From: Streptomyces roseicoloratus
GTDB taxonomy: Bacteria; Actinomycetota; Actinomycetes; Streptomycetales; Streptomycetaceae
Direction of reading: 5' to 3'
Assembly (NCBI RefSeq): GCF_004117935.1
Contig: NZ_SDOY01000175.1
Coordinates: forward strand, 1-64,000
DNA: 64,000 nt
Shown here: positions 53,884 to 62,117 of the stretch, one piece after another
Layout: each line of letters opens with the position of its first letter
How positions within the stretch are numbered: the first letter of the stretch is position 1
Program-made: the position numbers and the translations under genes
The notes under the pieces: generated by a model
Databases searched by the model: none
The model's input: only the letters and a program-made list of their open reading frames with translations
What the model was told of the DNA's origin: nothing

Positions 53884-54806
53884 GCGCCGTGTCCCGACCC
53901 TCGTCGATGAGCCGGCGCGGCTTCCTCGCCCTGGCGCCCGCCGTCGGGATCGCCGGAGCGCTCGCCGGGTGCAGCCGCACCGAGGTGGGCACCGGCGCGC
54001 CGAAGGAGGACGCGGACCTGCTCGCGAAGCTGCGCGAGCGGGGACACGTCCGGGTGGGCTTCGCCGGTGAGGCACCGTACGGATACCAGGACGGCGACCG
54101 GCTCGCGGGCGAGGCGCCGACGCTGCACCGTGAGGTGTTCAAGGCGCTCGGCGTGCCCGAACTGCGGCCTACGCTCACGGAGTTCGGTGCACTGATACCC
54201 GGTCTGCTCGCCGGCCGCTTCGACGTGGTGAGCGCCGGCATGTCGATCACTCCCGAGCGCTGCGCGAAGGTGATCTTCTCCGAGCCCGAGTTCGTCTCGA
54301 CCACCGCGCTGATGGTCCGCAAGGGCAATCCGAAGGGGCTCGGCGACTTCGCCTCCTGCGCGCGCGAGGGCGCGACGGTGGGTGTGCTGTCCGCCGCGGT
54401 GGAGGCCTCGTACGCGAAGGCGGCGGGCGTGCCGGACGGGTCGGTGAAGACGCTGGGCAAGCAGCAGGACGGTCTGGACGCCCTGCTCGCCGGTCGGATC
54501 GACGCGTTCGCGCTGACCAGCATCTCGCTGCGCTGGCTGGCGAGGACGAACCGGGGCGCGGCGGTGGAGGTGGCGACGCCGTTCGTGCCCGAGATCGACG
54601 GGGCGAAGCAGTGGAGCGCGGGCGGGGCGGTGTTCCGGCCGGGCGCGCGGGCGCTGCGGGACTCCTTCGACCGGGAGCTGGCGAGGATCACGGGTGATCC
54701 GGCGCGCTATGTGGGTCTGATCGGCCGTTACGGGTTCACCGAGCGGGAGGTGCCGCCGCGCGGGCTGCGCACCGCCGATCTGTGCGCGGGCCGGGGACGG
54801 GTGTGA
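53880..54806 (+). CDS. Ectoine-type ABC importer, solute-binding lipoprotein (EhuB-like)
   Basis: The 308-residue family 3 (amino-acid type) binding protein has a twin-arginine-like start (SRRGFLALAP) and lipobox LAGC (C31). VRVGFAGEAPYGYQDGDRLAGEAPTLHREVFKALG is close to EhuB of Sinorhizobium, which binds ectoine and hydroxyectoine. It starts with GTG inside the ectD stop (GTGA). The position within the ect operon supports ectoine uptake; this specificity is inferred. Confidence 0.9.
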   Translation: MSAVSRPSSMSRRGFLALAPAVGIAGALAGCSRTEVGTGAPKEDADLLAKLRERGHVRVGFAGEAPYGYQDGDRLAGEAPTLHREVFKALGVPELRPTLTEFGALIPGLLAGRFDVVSAGMSITPERCAKVIFSEPEFVSTTALMVRKGNPKGLGDFASCAREGATVGVLSAAVEASYAKAAGVPDGSVKTLGKQQDGLDALLAGRIDAFALTSISLRWLARTNRGAAVEVATPFVPEIDGAKQWSAGGAVFRPGARALRDSFDRELARITGDPARYVGLIGRYGFTEREVPPRGLRTADLCAGRGRV

Positions 54807-55477
54807 GCGGCTTCCTCGCGGAGCTGGGGCGGGCGCTGCCGCGCCTCGGCGAGGGGCTGCTCGTCACCGTGGAGTCGACCGTGCTGGGCGCCGGGCTCGC
54901 GCTCGTCCTCGCGTACGCCCTGGGGCTGATGTCCGGCTCGCGGAGCCGGGCGGCGCGGGGTGCGGCCAGGACGGTGGTGGAGTTCTTCCGCGGCACGTCG
55001 TTGTACGTGCAGCTGTTCTGGCTGTTCTTCGCGCTGCCCATGCTCGGCTTCCGGCTGGAGCCGCTGGCGTGCGGCGTGGTGGCGCTCGGCCTGAACTTCG
55101 GGGCGTACGGCGCCGAGGTCGTGCGCGGCGCGGTCGCGGCCGTGCCCCGGGCCCAGCTGGAGGCGTCGGTGGCGCTGGGCATGGGGCCCGGGCTGCGGCT
55201 GCGGCGGGTGGTGCTGCCGCAGGCGCACCCGCTGATGGTCGCGCCGTTCAAGAACCTGCTGGTGCAGCTGCTGAAGGCGACGCCGCTGCTGTCGCTGGTC
55301 ACGGTGCCCGATCTCACCTTCCGGATCGACCAGTTGCGCTCGGCGACGGGCGACACGGCGGCGGCCTATCTGCTGCTGCTCGCGGTGTACGGGGTGCTGG
55401 CCGGCGTGCTGAGTCTGCTGATGAACGCGTTGGAGCGGGCCGCGAAGGCGCGGCTGGGGACGGGCGGTGACGGGTGA
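54803..55477 (+). CDS. Ectoine-type ABC permease (EhuC-like)
   Basis: The 224-residue polar-amino-acid-type permease has about five transmembrane helices, EFFRGTSLYVQLFWLFFALP near 65 and the ATPase-contact loop EASVALGMGPGLRLRRVVLPQA. It starts with GTG overlapping the preceding stop by four bases. Confidence 0.92.
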   Translation: MSGFLAELGRALPRLGEGLLVTVESTVLGAGLALVLAYALGLMSGSRSRAARGAARTVVEFFRGTSLYVQLFWLFFALPMLGFRLEPLACGVVALGLNFGAYGAEVVRGAVAAVPRAQLEASVALGMGPGLRLRRVVLPQAHPLMVAPFKNLLVQLLKATPLLSLVTVPDLTFRIDQLRSATGDTAAAYLLLLAVYGVLAGVLSLLMNALERAAKARLGTGGDG

Positions 55478-56118
55478 TGTGGGACGGGGAGGCCGCGTGG
55501 GCCGCGCTGCCCACCGTACTGGAGGGCTTCGGGATCACGCTGGTGGCGACCGTGCTCGGGTTCGGGGTGGCGCTGCTGCTCGGCCTGGTGCTGGCGCTGG
55601 TCGGGCGCGCCGCGCCGCGGTGGGTGGCGGGACCGGTCAACGCCGCCGCCGCGTTCGTCCGCTCGACGCCGCTGCTGGTGCAGCTGTTCGCGGCGTGGGT
55701 GCTGGTCCCGGCCCTGGACGCGCTGGTGCTCGGGGTGCTCGTGCTCGGCGTGCACTACGCCGCGTACCTCTCCGAGGTGTACCGGACGGGCATCGACTCC
55801 GTGCCGAAGGGCCAGTGGGAGGCGTGCACGGCGCTGTCGCTGCCGCGGCGGCGGGTGTGGCGGGCGGTGGTGCTGCCGCAGGCGGTGCGCAACGTGCTGC
55901 CGCCGCTGGGGAACTACGCCGTCTCCATGTTCAAGGAGACGCCGCTGCTGTCGGTGATCACGGTGCACGAGATGTTTCACGAGGCGAGCTCGTTCGGCAG
56001 CACGCACTTCGCCTATCTGGAGAGTTTCACGCTGGCCGCCGCGGTGTTCCTGCTGGCGAGCTGGCCGACGTCCGTGCTGGTACGACGACTGGAGGCACGC
56101 CTTGCGAAGGGAGCCTGA
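55474..56118 (+). CDS. Ectoine-type ABC permease (EhuD-like)
   Basis: The 214-residue permease is the partner of the preceding one: FVRSTPLLVQLFAAW near 64 and the contact loop EACTALSLPRRRVWRAVVLPQAVR near 118. It starts at GTG 55474 (or ATG 55477) with a four-base overlap. Confidence 0.92.
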   Translation: MMWDGEAAWAALPTVLEGFGITLVATVLGFGVALLLGLVLALVGRAAPRWVAGPVNAAAAFVRSTPLLVQLFAAWVLVPALDALVLGVLVLGVHYAAYLSEVYRTGIDSVPKGQWEACTALSLPRRRVWRAVVLPQAVRNVLPPLGNYAVSMFKETPLLSVITVHEMFHEASSFGSTHFAYLESFTLAAAVFLLASWPTSVLVRRLEARLAKGA

Positions 56119-56968
56119 GGACACGGTGGCAGGCCCTGAGGACGGGGTGGCGGGCACGGTGGAGGCGGTGCGCTTCGACCGGGTGACCAAACGGTTCGGG
56201 GAGCACACCGTGCTCGACGGGCTCGACCTGGCGGTCGGGCGCGGCGAGCGCGTCACGCTGATCGGGCCGAGCGGCTCGGGCAAGACCACGATCCTGCGGC
56301 TGCTCATGACGCTGGAGCGGGTGACGGAGGGCGTCATCCACGTGGCCGGCGAGCCGTACTCGCACATGCCGTCCGGGCACGGCGAGCGGGGCGCCGGGGC
56401 CGGGCCGGGCGGTCCGGACCCGAAGGCCGGGCTGGTGCCGGCGAGCGAGCGGTATCTCGCGGCCCGCCGGCGCGGGATCGGCATGGTGTTCCAGCACTTC
56501 AACCTGTTCCCGCACATGAGCGTCCTGGAGAACGTCGTCGAGGCGCCCGTGCACGTGCTCCGGGAGGGCAAGGAGGCCGCGGCGGCCCGGGCACGGGAGC
56601 TGCTCGGCATGGTCGGTCTCGCCGACAAGGTCGACGCCCGGCCCACCCGGCTCTCCGGCGGCCAGCAGCAGCGGGTGGCGATCGCCCGCGCGCTGGCGAT
56701 GCGGCCGGAGATCCTGCTCCTCGACGAGGTGACGTCGGCGCTCGACCCGGAGCTCGTGGCGGAGGTCCTCGACGTGCTGCGCGACGTCGCCCGTGCCACG
56801 GACATCACCCTGCTGTGCGTGACGCACGAGATGGGCTTCGCCCGTGACGTCTCCGACCGGATCCTGATGTTCGACCGGGGCAGGATCGTGGAGTCGGGTC
56901 GGGCGGACCAGCTGCTCGACGAGCCGACGCACGAGCGGACCCGGGCGTTCCTGAGGGCGGTGCGGTGA
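56102..56968 (+). CDS. Ectoine-type ABC importer ATP-binding protein (EhuA-like)
   Basis: The 288-residue ATPase has Walker A GPSGSGKTT near 57, signature LSGGQQQR near 181, Walker B LLLDEVTSALD near 202 and the switch histidine in VTHEMGFA. An insertion of about 25 residues (SGHGERGAGAGPGGPDPKAG) lies between Walker A and the Q-loop FQHFNLFPH. The TTG at 56102, with GGAGG six bases upstream and a 17-base overlap with the permease, was preferred to a GTG at 56126. It completes the importer. Confidence 0.93.
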   Translation: MRREPEDTVAGPEDGVAGTVEAVRFDRVTKRFGEHTVLDGLDLAVGRGERVTLIGPSGSGKTTILRLLMTLERVTEGVIHVAGEPYSHMPSGHGERGAGAGPGGPDPKAGLVPASERYLAARRRGIGMVFQHFNLFPHMSVLENVVEAPVHVLREGKEAAAARARELLGMVGLADKVDARPTRLSGGQQQRVAIARALAMRPEILLLDEVTSALDPELVAEVLDVLRDVARATDITLLCVTHEMGFARDVSDRILMFDRGRIVESGRADQLLDEPTHERTRAFLRAVR

Positions 56969-56984
56969 GACGCCGGACGGACGG

Positions 56985-57074
56985 GATGTGCCCGGGCGCG
57001 ATGAGCTCGGGCGGGATGCGCTCGAGCGGGATGCGCTCGGGCGCGATGAGCTCGGGCGCGATGAGCTCACGTGG
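56985..57074. repeat. Six 15-bp tandem repeats after the ect operon
   Basis: Six contiguous 15-base units of the type GATGAGCTCGGGCGC fill 56985-57074 with one to four changes each. The units contain GAGCTC palindromes. The stop of the ATPase gene precedes them, so they are noncoding although the period is a multiple of three. Confidence 0.85.
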
Positions 57075-57140
57075 GGTGGGGCGCCCTTGAGCGGGGCGCG
57101 CTCAGGTGCGGCGGCGGGCTGAGCGCCGGCCTCCTGGGCT

Positions 57141-57197
57141 CGCGCCCGCCGGTCGTCGCACCGCGCCCCCGGTGCGCTGCGACGACCGGCGGGCGCG
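57141..57197. terminator. Large inverted repeat between convergent genes
   Basis: Perfect 20-base arms at 57141-57160 and 57178-57197 (starting CGCGCCCGCC) enclose a 17-base loop with its own GCACCG/CGGTGC pairing. It lies between the ends of the ectoine operon and the sigma factor gene and should work as a bidirectional transcription terminator. Confidence 0.85.
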
Positions 57198-57240
57198 GTG
57201 CCGTGCGGCGCACGGGACCGGCCGGGTGCGCCGGGGTGGG

Positions 57241-58125
57241 TCAGCGGGTCGGGGTGGCCGCGTCCTCGGCGAGCATGCCCTCGCGGAGGCGGGCGAGGGC
57301 GCGGGCGAGGAGGCGGGAGACGTGCATCTGGGACACACCGATCCGGGCGCCGATCTCCGACTGGGTCAGTTCCTCCACGAACCGCAGGTGGAGCAGCAGC
57401 CGGTCGCGTTCGTCGAGGAGTTCGACGAGCGGTGCGAGGGTGTGGAAGTCCTCGAAGAGCTCGATGGCCGGGTCCTCCTCGCCGATGAAGTCGGCGAGGG
57501 ACGCGTCGGCGTCGTCCTCGTCACCGCCGCCGTAGGCCGCGTCGAGGGAGGAGGTGTGGTAGCCGTTCGCGGCGATCTGGGCCTCGATCACCTCGTCCTC
57601 GGTCAGGTCCATCCGCTCGGCGAGCTCCGCCACGCGCGGTGTCCTGCCGAGGGTGGAGCTCAGCTCGTCGCTGGCCTTGGCCAGTTCGACCCGGGCCTCC
57701 TGGAGGCGGCGCGGGACGTGCACGGCCCAGGTCGAGTCCCGGAAGAAGCGCTTGATCTCGCCGACGATGTACGGCACCGCGAACGTGGCGAACTCCACCT
57801 CCCGGGTCAGGTCGAAGCGGTCGATGGCCTTGATCAGGCCGATGATGCCGACCTGGACGATGTCCTCCATCTCGTCGCCGCGGGCCCGGAAGCGGCCGGC
57901 GGCATAGCGCACGAGCGAGGTGTTCATCTCGATGAGGGTGTTGCGGACGTACTGGTACTCCTCCGTTCCCTCCTCCCGCCGTGCCAGCTCTCGGAAGAAC
58001 ACCTTCGACAGGGCGCGCGCGTCCTGGGGCGCGACCTCGTGAGGAGCCTCGAGTACGGGCAGGTCGCTGGGCAGGCCGCCTTCCACGGCCGCCGTCGTCG
58101 TCGCCTTGACCATCTCGGTCCGCAC
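57241..58125 (-). CDS. RNA polymerase sigma factor of the SigB/SigF/SigG family
   Basis: The 294-residue sigma-70 factor lacks region 1. Region 2 is near 60-125 (LVRYAAGRFRARGDEMEDIVQVGIIGLIKAIDRFD, then FATFAVPYIVGEIKRFFRD), region 3 follows (VPRRLQEARVELAKA), and region 4 is near 225-285 (RLLLHLRFVEELTQSEIGARIGVSQMHVSRLL). Such factors control stress and sporulation genes in streptomycetes and are held by RsbW-like anti-sigmas. GTG at 58125 follows AGGAGG. It is divergent from an RsbW-like gene. Confidence 0.93.
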   Translation of the reverse strand: MRTEMVKATTTAAVEGGLPSDLPVLEAPHEVAPQDARALSKVFFRELARREEGTEEYQYVRNTLIEMNTSLVRYAAGRFRARGDEMEDIVQVGIIGLIKAIDRFDLTREVEFATFAVPYIVGEIKRFFRDSTWAVHVPRRLQEARVELAKASDELSSTLGRTPRVAELAERMDLTEDEVIEAQIAANGYHTSSLDAAYGGGDEDDADASLADFIGEEDPAIELFEDFHTLAPLVELLDERDRLLLHLRFVEELTQSEIGARIGVSQMHVSRLLARALARLREGMLAEDAATPTR

Positions 58126-58345
58126 GGGGACAACCTCCTGTTTCTCGCCGGATGTTCACCTGTGGCGCATCGCCTACCCGCCCTCGGCGTTCGCACGCAC
58201 ACCGGTTGGCGTTTGACGGTTTCCGGCCTATGTGGCCTGTCTCACATCCGTCCTGACGCCCTGCCAGTCGGGACATCACGCATCTTTTCGGGCTCGGCGG
58301 GCAGGTGGAACCTGCCGGAACGCGAGGTGAGGGAGGAAGGAGCCC

Positions 58346-58729
58346 ATGATGACCACGAAGGGCGATGCCTCGCCCGGGGTCCGTACGCCGGCTGAGGCGC
58401 GGCAGTCGATCCGCCGCGCTCTCGCACCCGGCACGTCGGTGGCGTCCCCGCAGGTCGACGACCTGCTGCTGGTGGCGACGGAGTTGGTGACGAACGCTCA
58501 GCGGCACGGCGGCGGAGTGACCGGTTTCACCCTCGACGTGCGCAAGGGCAGTGTGGCCGTCTCGGTCAGCGACGCCAGCAGGTGCCCGCCGCGCCGCCGC
58601 ACCCTGACGCAGGATCTGCGCCCCGGCGGCTACGGCTGGCCGATCGTGCTGCGGTTGTCCCGCGAGGTGACGGTGGACGTACGGGCCGACGGCAAGACGG
58701 TGCGCGCGGTCGTGCCGCTCGACGGGTGA
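58346..58729 (+). CDS. RsbW-like ATP-binding protein (anti-sigma type)
   Basis: The 127-residue protein is a GHKL ATPase of the HATPase_c_2 group: N-box ELVTNAQRHGG at 46-56, a degenerate G1 region (VSVSDASRCPP), and G2 RPGGYGWPIVLRL near 92. Actinomycetes encode dozens of these; some are kinases that bind sigma-B-type factors. The divergent neighbour is such a sigma factor, so it is the likely partner. A strong GGAGGAAGGAG precedes the ATG. Confidence 0.85.
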   Translation: MMTTKGDASPGVRTPAEARQSIRRALAPGTSVASPQVDDLLLVATELVTNAQRHGGGVTGFTLDVRKGSVAVSVSDASRCPPRRRTLTQDLRPGGYGWPIVLRLSREVTVDVRADGKTVRAVVPLDG

Positions 58730-58799
58730 CGCGGACCACGGTGCCGCGGACCGCAGTGCCGCGGATCGGTGACGCGGACCGCGACACCGCGGGCGGTTC

Positions 58800-59594
58800 T
58801 CACCACCAGTAGGCGGGATACCTCGGCGCGCCCTTGCGGATCCGGGAGAGCGCGAACTCCATGAGGACGAGCACCATCGTGGCCCCGGACAACAGCGGCA
58901 CGAAGCGGGCCGGGGCGGGCGACTGGAGGACCACCACGACGGCGGTCGCGACGGCGGGCGAGTGCGGCGTACGGGCGAGATGGGTCAGCGCGAGCGTGAC
59001 GCCGGCCGCCACTGCGGCGGCCCAGGCGGTGGACCCCGCCACGGCCAGGGTGGCGTAGCCCGCCGCGGCGGCGAGCAGGTGACCGACGACGACGCTGCGG
59101 GGCTGGGAGAGCGGCAGCGTGGGGGCGCTGTGCACGAGGGCGGCGCTGGCCGCCAGCGGCGGTATCAGGACGGGCTCGTGGATCACCGCGCCGATGGCGA
59201 CGAGGGCGAGCAGGACGAGGGTGACGGCTCCGACGCTGTGGAACGCCGCCGCGGGCGCGGGGCGCGCCGGCGCGCGTCGGGAAGCGGTACGGATCGCGGT
59301 CGCCGCGGATGCGGACGCGGGCGCGGATGCGGACGCGGGCGCGGATGCCGGCGCGGGCGCGGATGCCGGCGCGGACGCGGATGCCGGCGCGGACGCGGAT
59401 GCCGGCGCGGACGCGGATGCCGGCGCGGACGCGGATGCCGGCGCGGACGCGGATACGGACGGCGACGCCGGCGCGGGCCCGGTCGCGGCCCGGGACCCGA
59501 GGCCGGAGCTCGTCGCGGTGGTCTCGTCCGCGGCCGGGGGCTGCGTGGCGGTGCAGGTGGTGCCGGGGGCATGCGTGTGCGTGTCGGTGCTCAA
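58800..59594 (-). CDS. HPP-family membrane protein with a repetitive N-terminal tail
   Basis: The 264-residue protein ends in an HPP domain (from about 117: AFHSVGAVTLVLLALVAIGAVIHEPVLIPPLAASAALVHSAP, then LSQPRSVVVGHLLAAAAGY) with four to five transmembrane helices. HPP proteins of bacteria and chloroplasts have been linked to nitrite transport. The first 110 residues are low complexity, with (ASAP)-type repeats encoded by 18-bp tandem repeats. The start (TTG at 59594) is uncertain, with no clear ribosome-binding site, and a start closer to the HPP domain is possible. Confidence 0.75.
   Translation of the reverse strand: MSTDTHTHAPGTTCTATQPPAADETTATSSGLGSRAATGPAPASPSVSASAPASASAPASASAPASASAPASASAPASAPAPASAPASASAPASASAATAIRTASRRAPARPAPAAAFHSVGAVTLVLLALVAIGAVIHEPVLIPPLAASAALVHSAPTLPLSQPRSVVVGHLLAAAAGYATLAVAGSTAWAAAVAAGVTLALTHLARTPHSPAVATAVVVVLQSPAPARFVPLLSGATMVLVLMEFALSRIRKGAPRYPAYWW
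59311..59460. repeat. 18-bp tandem repeats inside the HPP gene
   Basis: The unit GCGGACGCGGATGCCGGC occurs exactly at 59371, 59389, 59407 and 59425, flanked by diverged copies from about 59311 to 59460. On the minus strand it encodes the six-residue repeat (PASASA) of the HPP tail. Length variation by slippage is expected. Confidence 0.88.
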
Positions 59595-59737
59595 GGTGAG
59601 GTGTTTCCGGGCAGGCGGCCTCGGGGCCGGCGGAGGGCAGGATCAGCGGGCAGGCGTACGAACCCTGTGGTCGACAGAAGGCCCGCCCTTGCACCCACGC
59701 CCGTATCGCCCGGATACGGGCGACACGACCGGACTGA

Positions 59738-59747
59738 TTGTATACAA
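59738..59747. promoter_or_regulatory. TTGTATACAA palindrome upstream of the aldo/keto reductase gene
   Basis: This perfect 10-bp palindrome in very GC-rich DNA lies 89 bases before the reductase start and 143 bases before the HPP start, in the divergent region. TTGTATACAA is the form of operator bound by many GntR/FadR-type regulators. No GntR gene is in the window. Confidence 0.55.
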
Positions 59748-59826
59748 AACGTTGAAGGCGCCTGCGGCAGGGGGTTCGGCGTCGCCGCCCGGCCGGGACC
59801 GGGGGTGCCTGTGGCAGGGTGTGGCC

Positions 59827-60843
59827 GTGACCTCGACCGACATGCACGGCCCCGCCGTGGAGCCCGCCGCCCAGCAGACCGCACGTCCCCTCCTGGGCGC
59901 CGACCGCCTCGTCCTCGGCTGTATGGGACTGGGCGGCGACTGGGACCGGGACCCGTGGAAGGCCGCCGACGTGGATGCCGCGGAGGCGGTGATCGAGGCG
60001 GCGCTGGAGAGCGGGATCACCGCCTTCGACCATGCCGACATCTACCGGCACGGCAAGGCCGAGGCCGTGTTCGGCGAGGTCCTGGCGCGGGCGCCGGGGC
60101 TGCGCGAGAGGATCACGCTGCAGTCGAAGTGCGGGATCCGGCTCGCCGACGGCGACCGGCCGGGCATGTACGACCTGCGCGGGCCGAGCATCGTCCGCCG
60201 GGTCGAGGAGAGCCTGGAACGGCTGCGGACGGACCGCCTCGACGTGCTGCTGCTCCACCGGCCCGATCCGCTCGCCGACCCCGCCGAGATCGCCGCGGCC
60301 CTGGAATCGCTGCACCGGCAGGGACTCGTGCGCCGGTTCGGCGTCTCCAACATGAACGCCGCCCAGATCGCACGCCTGCAGGACCGGCTCGCGCTGCCCC
60401 TGGTCGTCAACCAGCTGGAGATGAGCCTGCTGCGGCGGGACTGGCTGGAGGACGGCGTGCTCGTCAACACGCCCGCGTCGGCCTCCGTGGGCTTCCCTGC
60501 CGGCACGGTCGAGCACTGCCTGGGCCACGGGATCGCGCTGCAGGCGTGGGGCCCGCTGGCCCAGGGCCGCTACACCGGTCGCCAGGAGACGCCCGAGGAG
60601 CACGCCACGGCCGCGCTGGTCGCCGAGCTCGCCGAGCTCGCCGAGGCCAGGGGCACCACGCCGGAGACGATCGTCCTGTGGTGGCTGCAGCGTCATCCGG
60701 CCCGGATCGCTCCGGTCATCGGCACGACCGACCCGGCCCGGATCCGCGCCTGCCGGGACGCCGCGACCGGCGACCCGGCCGCGCTCGGCCACGAGGAGTG
60801 GTACCGGCTGTGGGTCACCGCACGCGGCGCGGCCCTGCCGTAG
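59827..60843 (+). CDS. Aldo/keto reductase
   Basis: The 338-residue NADPH-dependent oxidoreductase has the TIM-barrel family pattern: LVLGCMGLGG, then FDHADIYRHGKAE with the catalytic D and Y, K in LQSKCGI, and H in LLLHRPDP. It resembles YdhF-like reductases of E. coli. The substrate is unknown. GTG at 59827 was chosen on spacing to AGGG; GTG 59821 and ATG 59842 are alternatives. Confidence 0.88.
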   Translation: MTSTDMHGPAVEPAAQQTARPLLGADRLVLGCMGLGGDWDRDPWKAADVDAAEAVIEAALESGITAFDHADIYRHGKAEAVFGEVLARAPGLRERITLQSKCGIRLADGDRPGMYDLRGPSIVRRVEESLERLRTDRLDVLLLHRPDPLADPAEIAAALESLHRQGLVRRFGVSNMNAAQIARLQDRLALPLVVNQLEMSLLRRDWLEDGVLVNTPASASVGFPAGTVEHCLGHGIALQAWGPLAQGRYTGRQETPEEHATAALVAELAELAEARGTTPETIVLWWLQRHPARIAPVIGTTDPARIRACRDAATGDPAALGHEEWYRLWVTARGAALP

Positions 60844-60938
60844 CCCGACGCCGGAGACGCCGACTCACCGACCACGCGCGTCACCGACGACGAGCACCAC
60901 CGAGGACGCCGACCACCACCACCGAGGAGCCCGTCCCC

Positions 60939-61784
60939 ATGACCGATCCCGACGCCCCCTCCTACGAGCTGCTCACGGGAGCGCCGGACTCCCCCGTGCT
61001 GCTGCACGTGCCGCACTCCTCCCGTGCGGTGCCCCCGGAGGTACGCGCCGGCATCGTCCTCGACGACGCCGGACTGGAGCGGGAGCTCGACCACCTCACC
61101 GACGCCCACACCGAGACGATCGCCGCCGTGGCCGCGGCGTCCGCCGGCACGGCGCCCTGGCGGTTCGTCAACCGGCTGTCGCGGCTGGTCGTCGACCCCG
61201 AGCGGTTCCCCGACGAGCGCGAGGAGATGCTCGCGGCCGGGATGGGCGCCGTGTACACGCGGACCACGCACCGCGCCGAACTGCGGCCGCGCGACTTCGA
61301 CCCGGCGCCGCTCGTCGAGCGGTACTTCACGCCGTACGCCGACGCCGTGACCCGGGCCGTGGACGAGCGGCTGGCGGCGACCGGGCGCGCGGTGATCGTC
61401 GACGTCCACTCGTACCCGACGGCGGCTCTCCCGTACGAACTCCACGGCGACGGCCCGCGTCCGCCGGTCTGCCTCGGCACGGACGCGTTCCACACGCCGC
61501 CCGCACTGCTCGCCGCCGCCCGGCGCGCGTTCGCCGGTTTCGGCGGCGTCGGGACGGACAGCCCCTTCGCCGGGACGTACGTCCCGCCGGCCCACTACGG
61601 GCGGGACCCGAGGGTCTCCGCACTGATGGTGGAGATCCGCCGCGACCGCTACATGACCGAGCCGGGCGGCGCCGCCGGGCCGGGCGCACGCGCCCTCGGC
61701 GTCGCCCTCGCGGCCCTGGTCGACGCCGTGACCGACGAGGTCCTCGGCGACGGCGGAAACGGCGGAAACGGGTCCCGGACGTAA
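60939..61784 (+). CDS. N-formylglutamate amidohydrolase family protein
   Basis: The 281-residue protein shows SPVLLHVPHSSRAVPP near 19, LTDAHTE near 53, FVNRLSRLVVDPERF, VIVDVHSYP and LMVEIRRDRYM, as in the family whose HutG member hydrolyses N-formylglutamate to glutamate and formate in histidine breakdown. His and Asp/Glu residues in these motifs form the zinc site. No other hut genes are nearby, so the true substrate may differ. The gap upstream has CACC-rich short repeats. Confidence 0.88.
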   Translation: MTDPDAPSYELLTGAPDSPVLLHVPHSSRAVPPEVRAGIVLDDAGLERELDHLTDAHTETIAAVAAASAGTAPWRFVNRLSRLVVDPERFPDEREEMLAAGMGAVYTRTTHRAELRPRDFDPAPLVERYFTPYADAVTRAVDERLAATGRAVIVDVHSYPTAALPYELHGDGPRPPVCLGTDAFHTPPALLAAARRAFAGFGGVGTDSPFAGTYVPPAHYGRDPRVSALMVEIRRDRYMTEPGGAAGPGARALGVALAALVDAVTDEVLGDGGNGGNGSRT

Positions 61785-61793
61785 AATGGTGCG

Positions 61794-62021
61794 GTGAGCA
61801 CACACAGGTACGAGCTGGTGTTCTCCGACGGCGCGGGCGAGGTCAGCGACGTCGTGGTCGTCGAACGGACCTCGGCCAGCGGGCCCGGCGGGCACCCCGT
61901 CTACGCCGATCCGACGGGCATCATCCGGGCGGAGATCAGCGACCACGACGAGGTGCGCGTGCTCGCCTCGGGCGGTCACCAGGAACCCGCCCAGGGCGTC
62001 GTCGCCCGGCCGCTGTCCTAG
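61794..62021 (+). CDS. Small actinobacterial protein (DUF6296-like)
   Basis: The 75-residue protein (RYELVFSDG at the start, GPGGHPVYADPTGIIRAEISD in the middle) resembles the small DUF6296 family of streptomycetes; this assignment is from memory and tentative. The GTG start comes nine bases after the amidohydrolase stop, so the two genes are probably one operon. Function unknown. Confidence 0.65.
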   Translation: MSTHRYELVFSDGAGEVSDVVVVERTSASGPGGHPVYADPTGIIRAEISDHDEVRVLASGGHQEPAQGVVARPLS

Positions 62022-62117
62022 GACCTCTCTTCCGCATCAGGGTCGGACGGGCCGGCGGGCCGGGTCCGCGGGCCCCCGCGGTGTGTCGTGCGGGCGGATA
62101 CGCCCTAAGCTGCCCGG

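Noticed and set aside
56985..57074. The 15-bp repeats as an extension of the ATPase coding frame
   Set aside because: The TGA at 56966-56968 precedes the array and no start codon with a ribosome-binding site opens a frame through it.
59311..59460. Direct repeats that might suggest a CRISPR array
   Set aside because: The repeats are contiguous 18-bp units without unique spacers, lie in a coding frame, and no cas genes are present.
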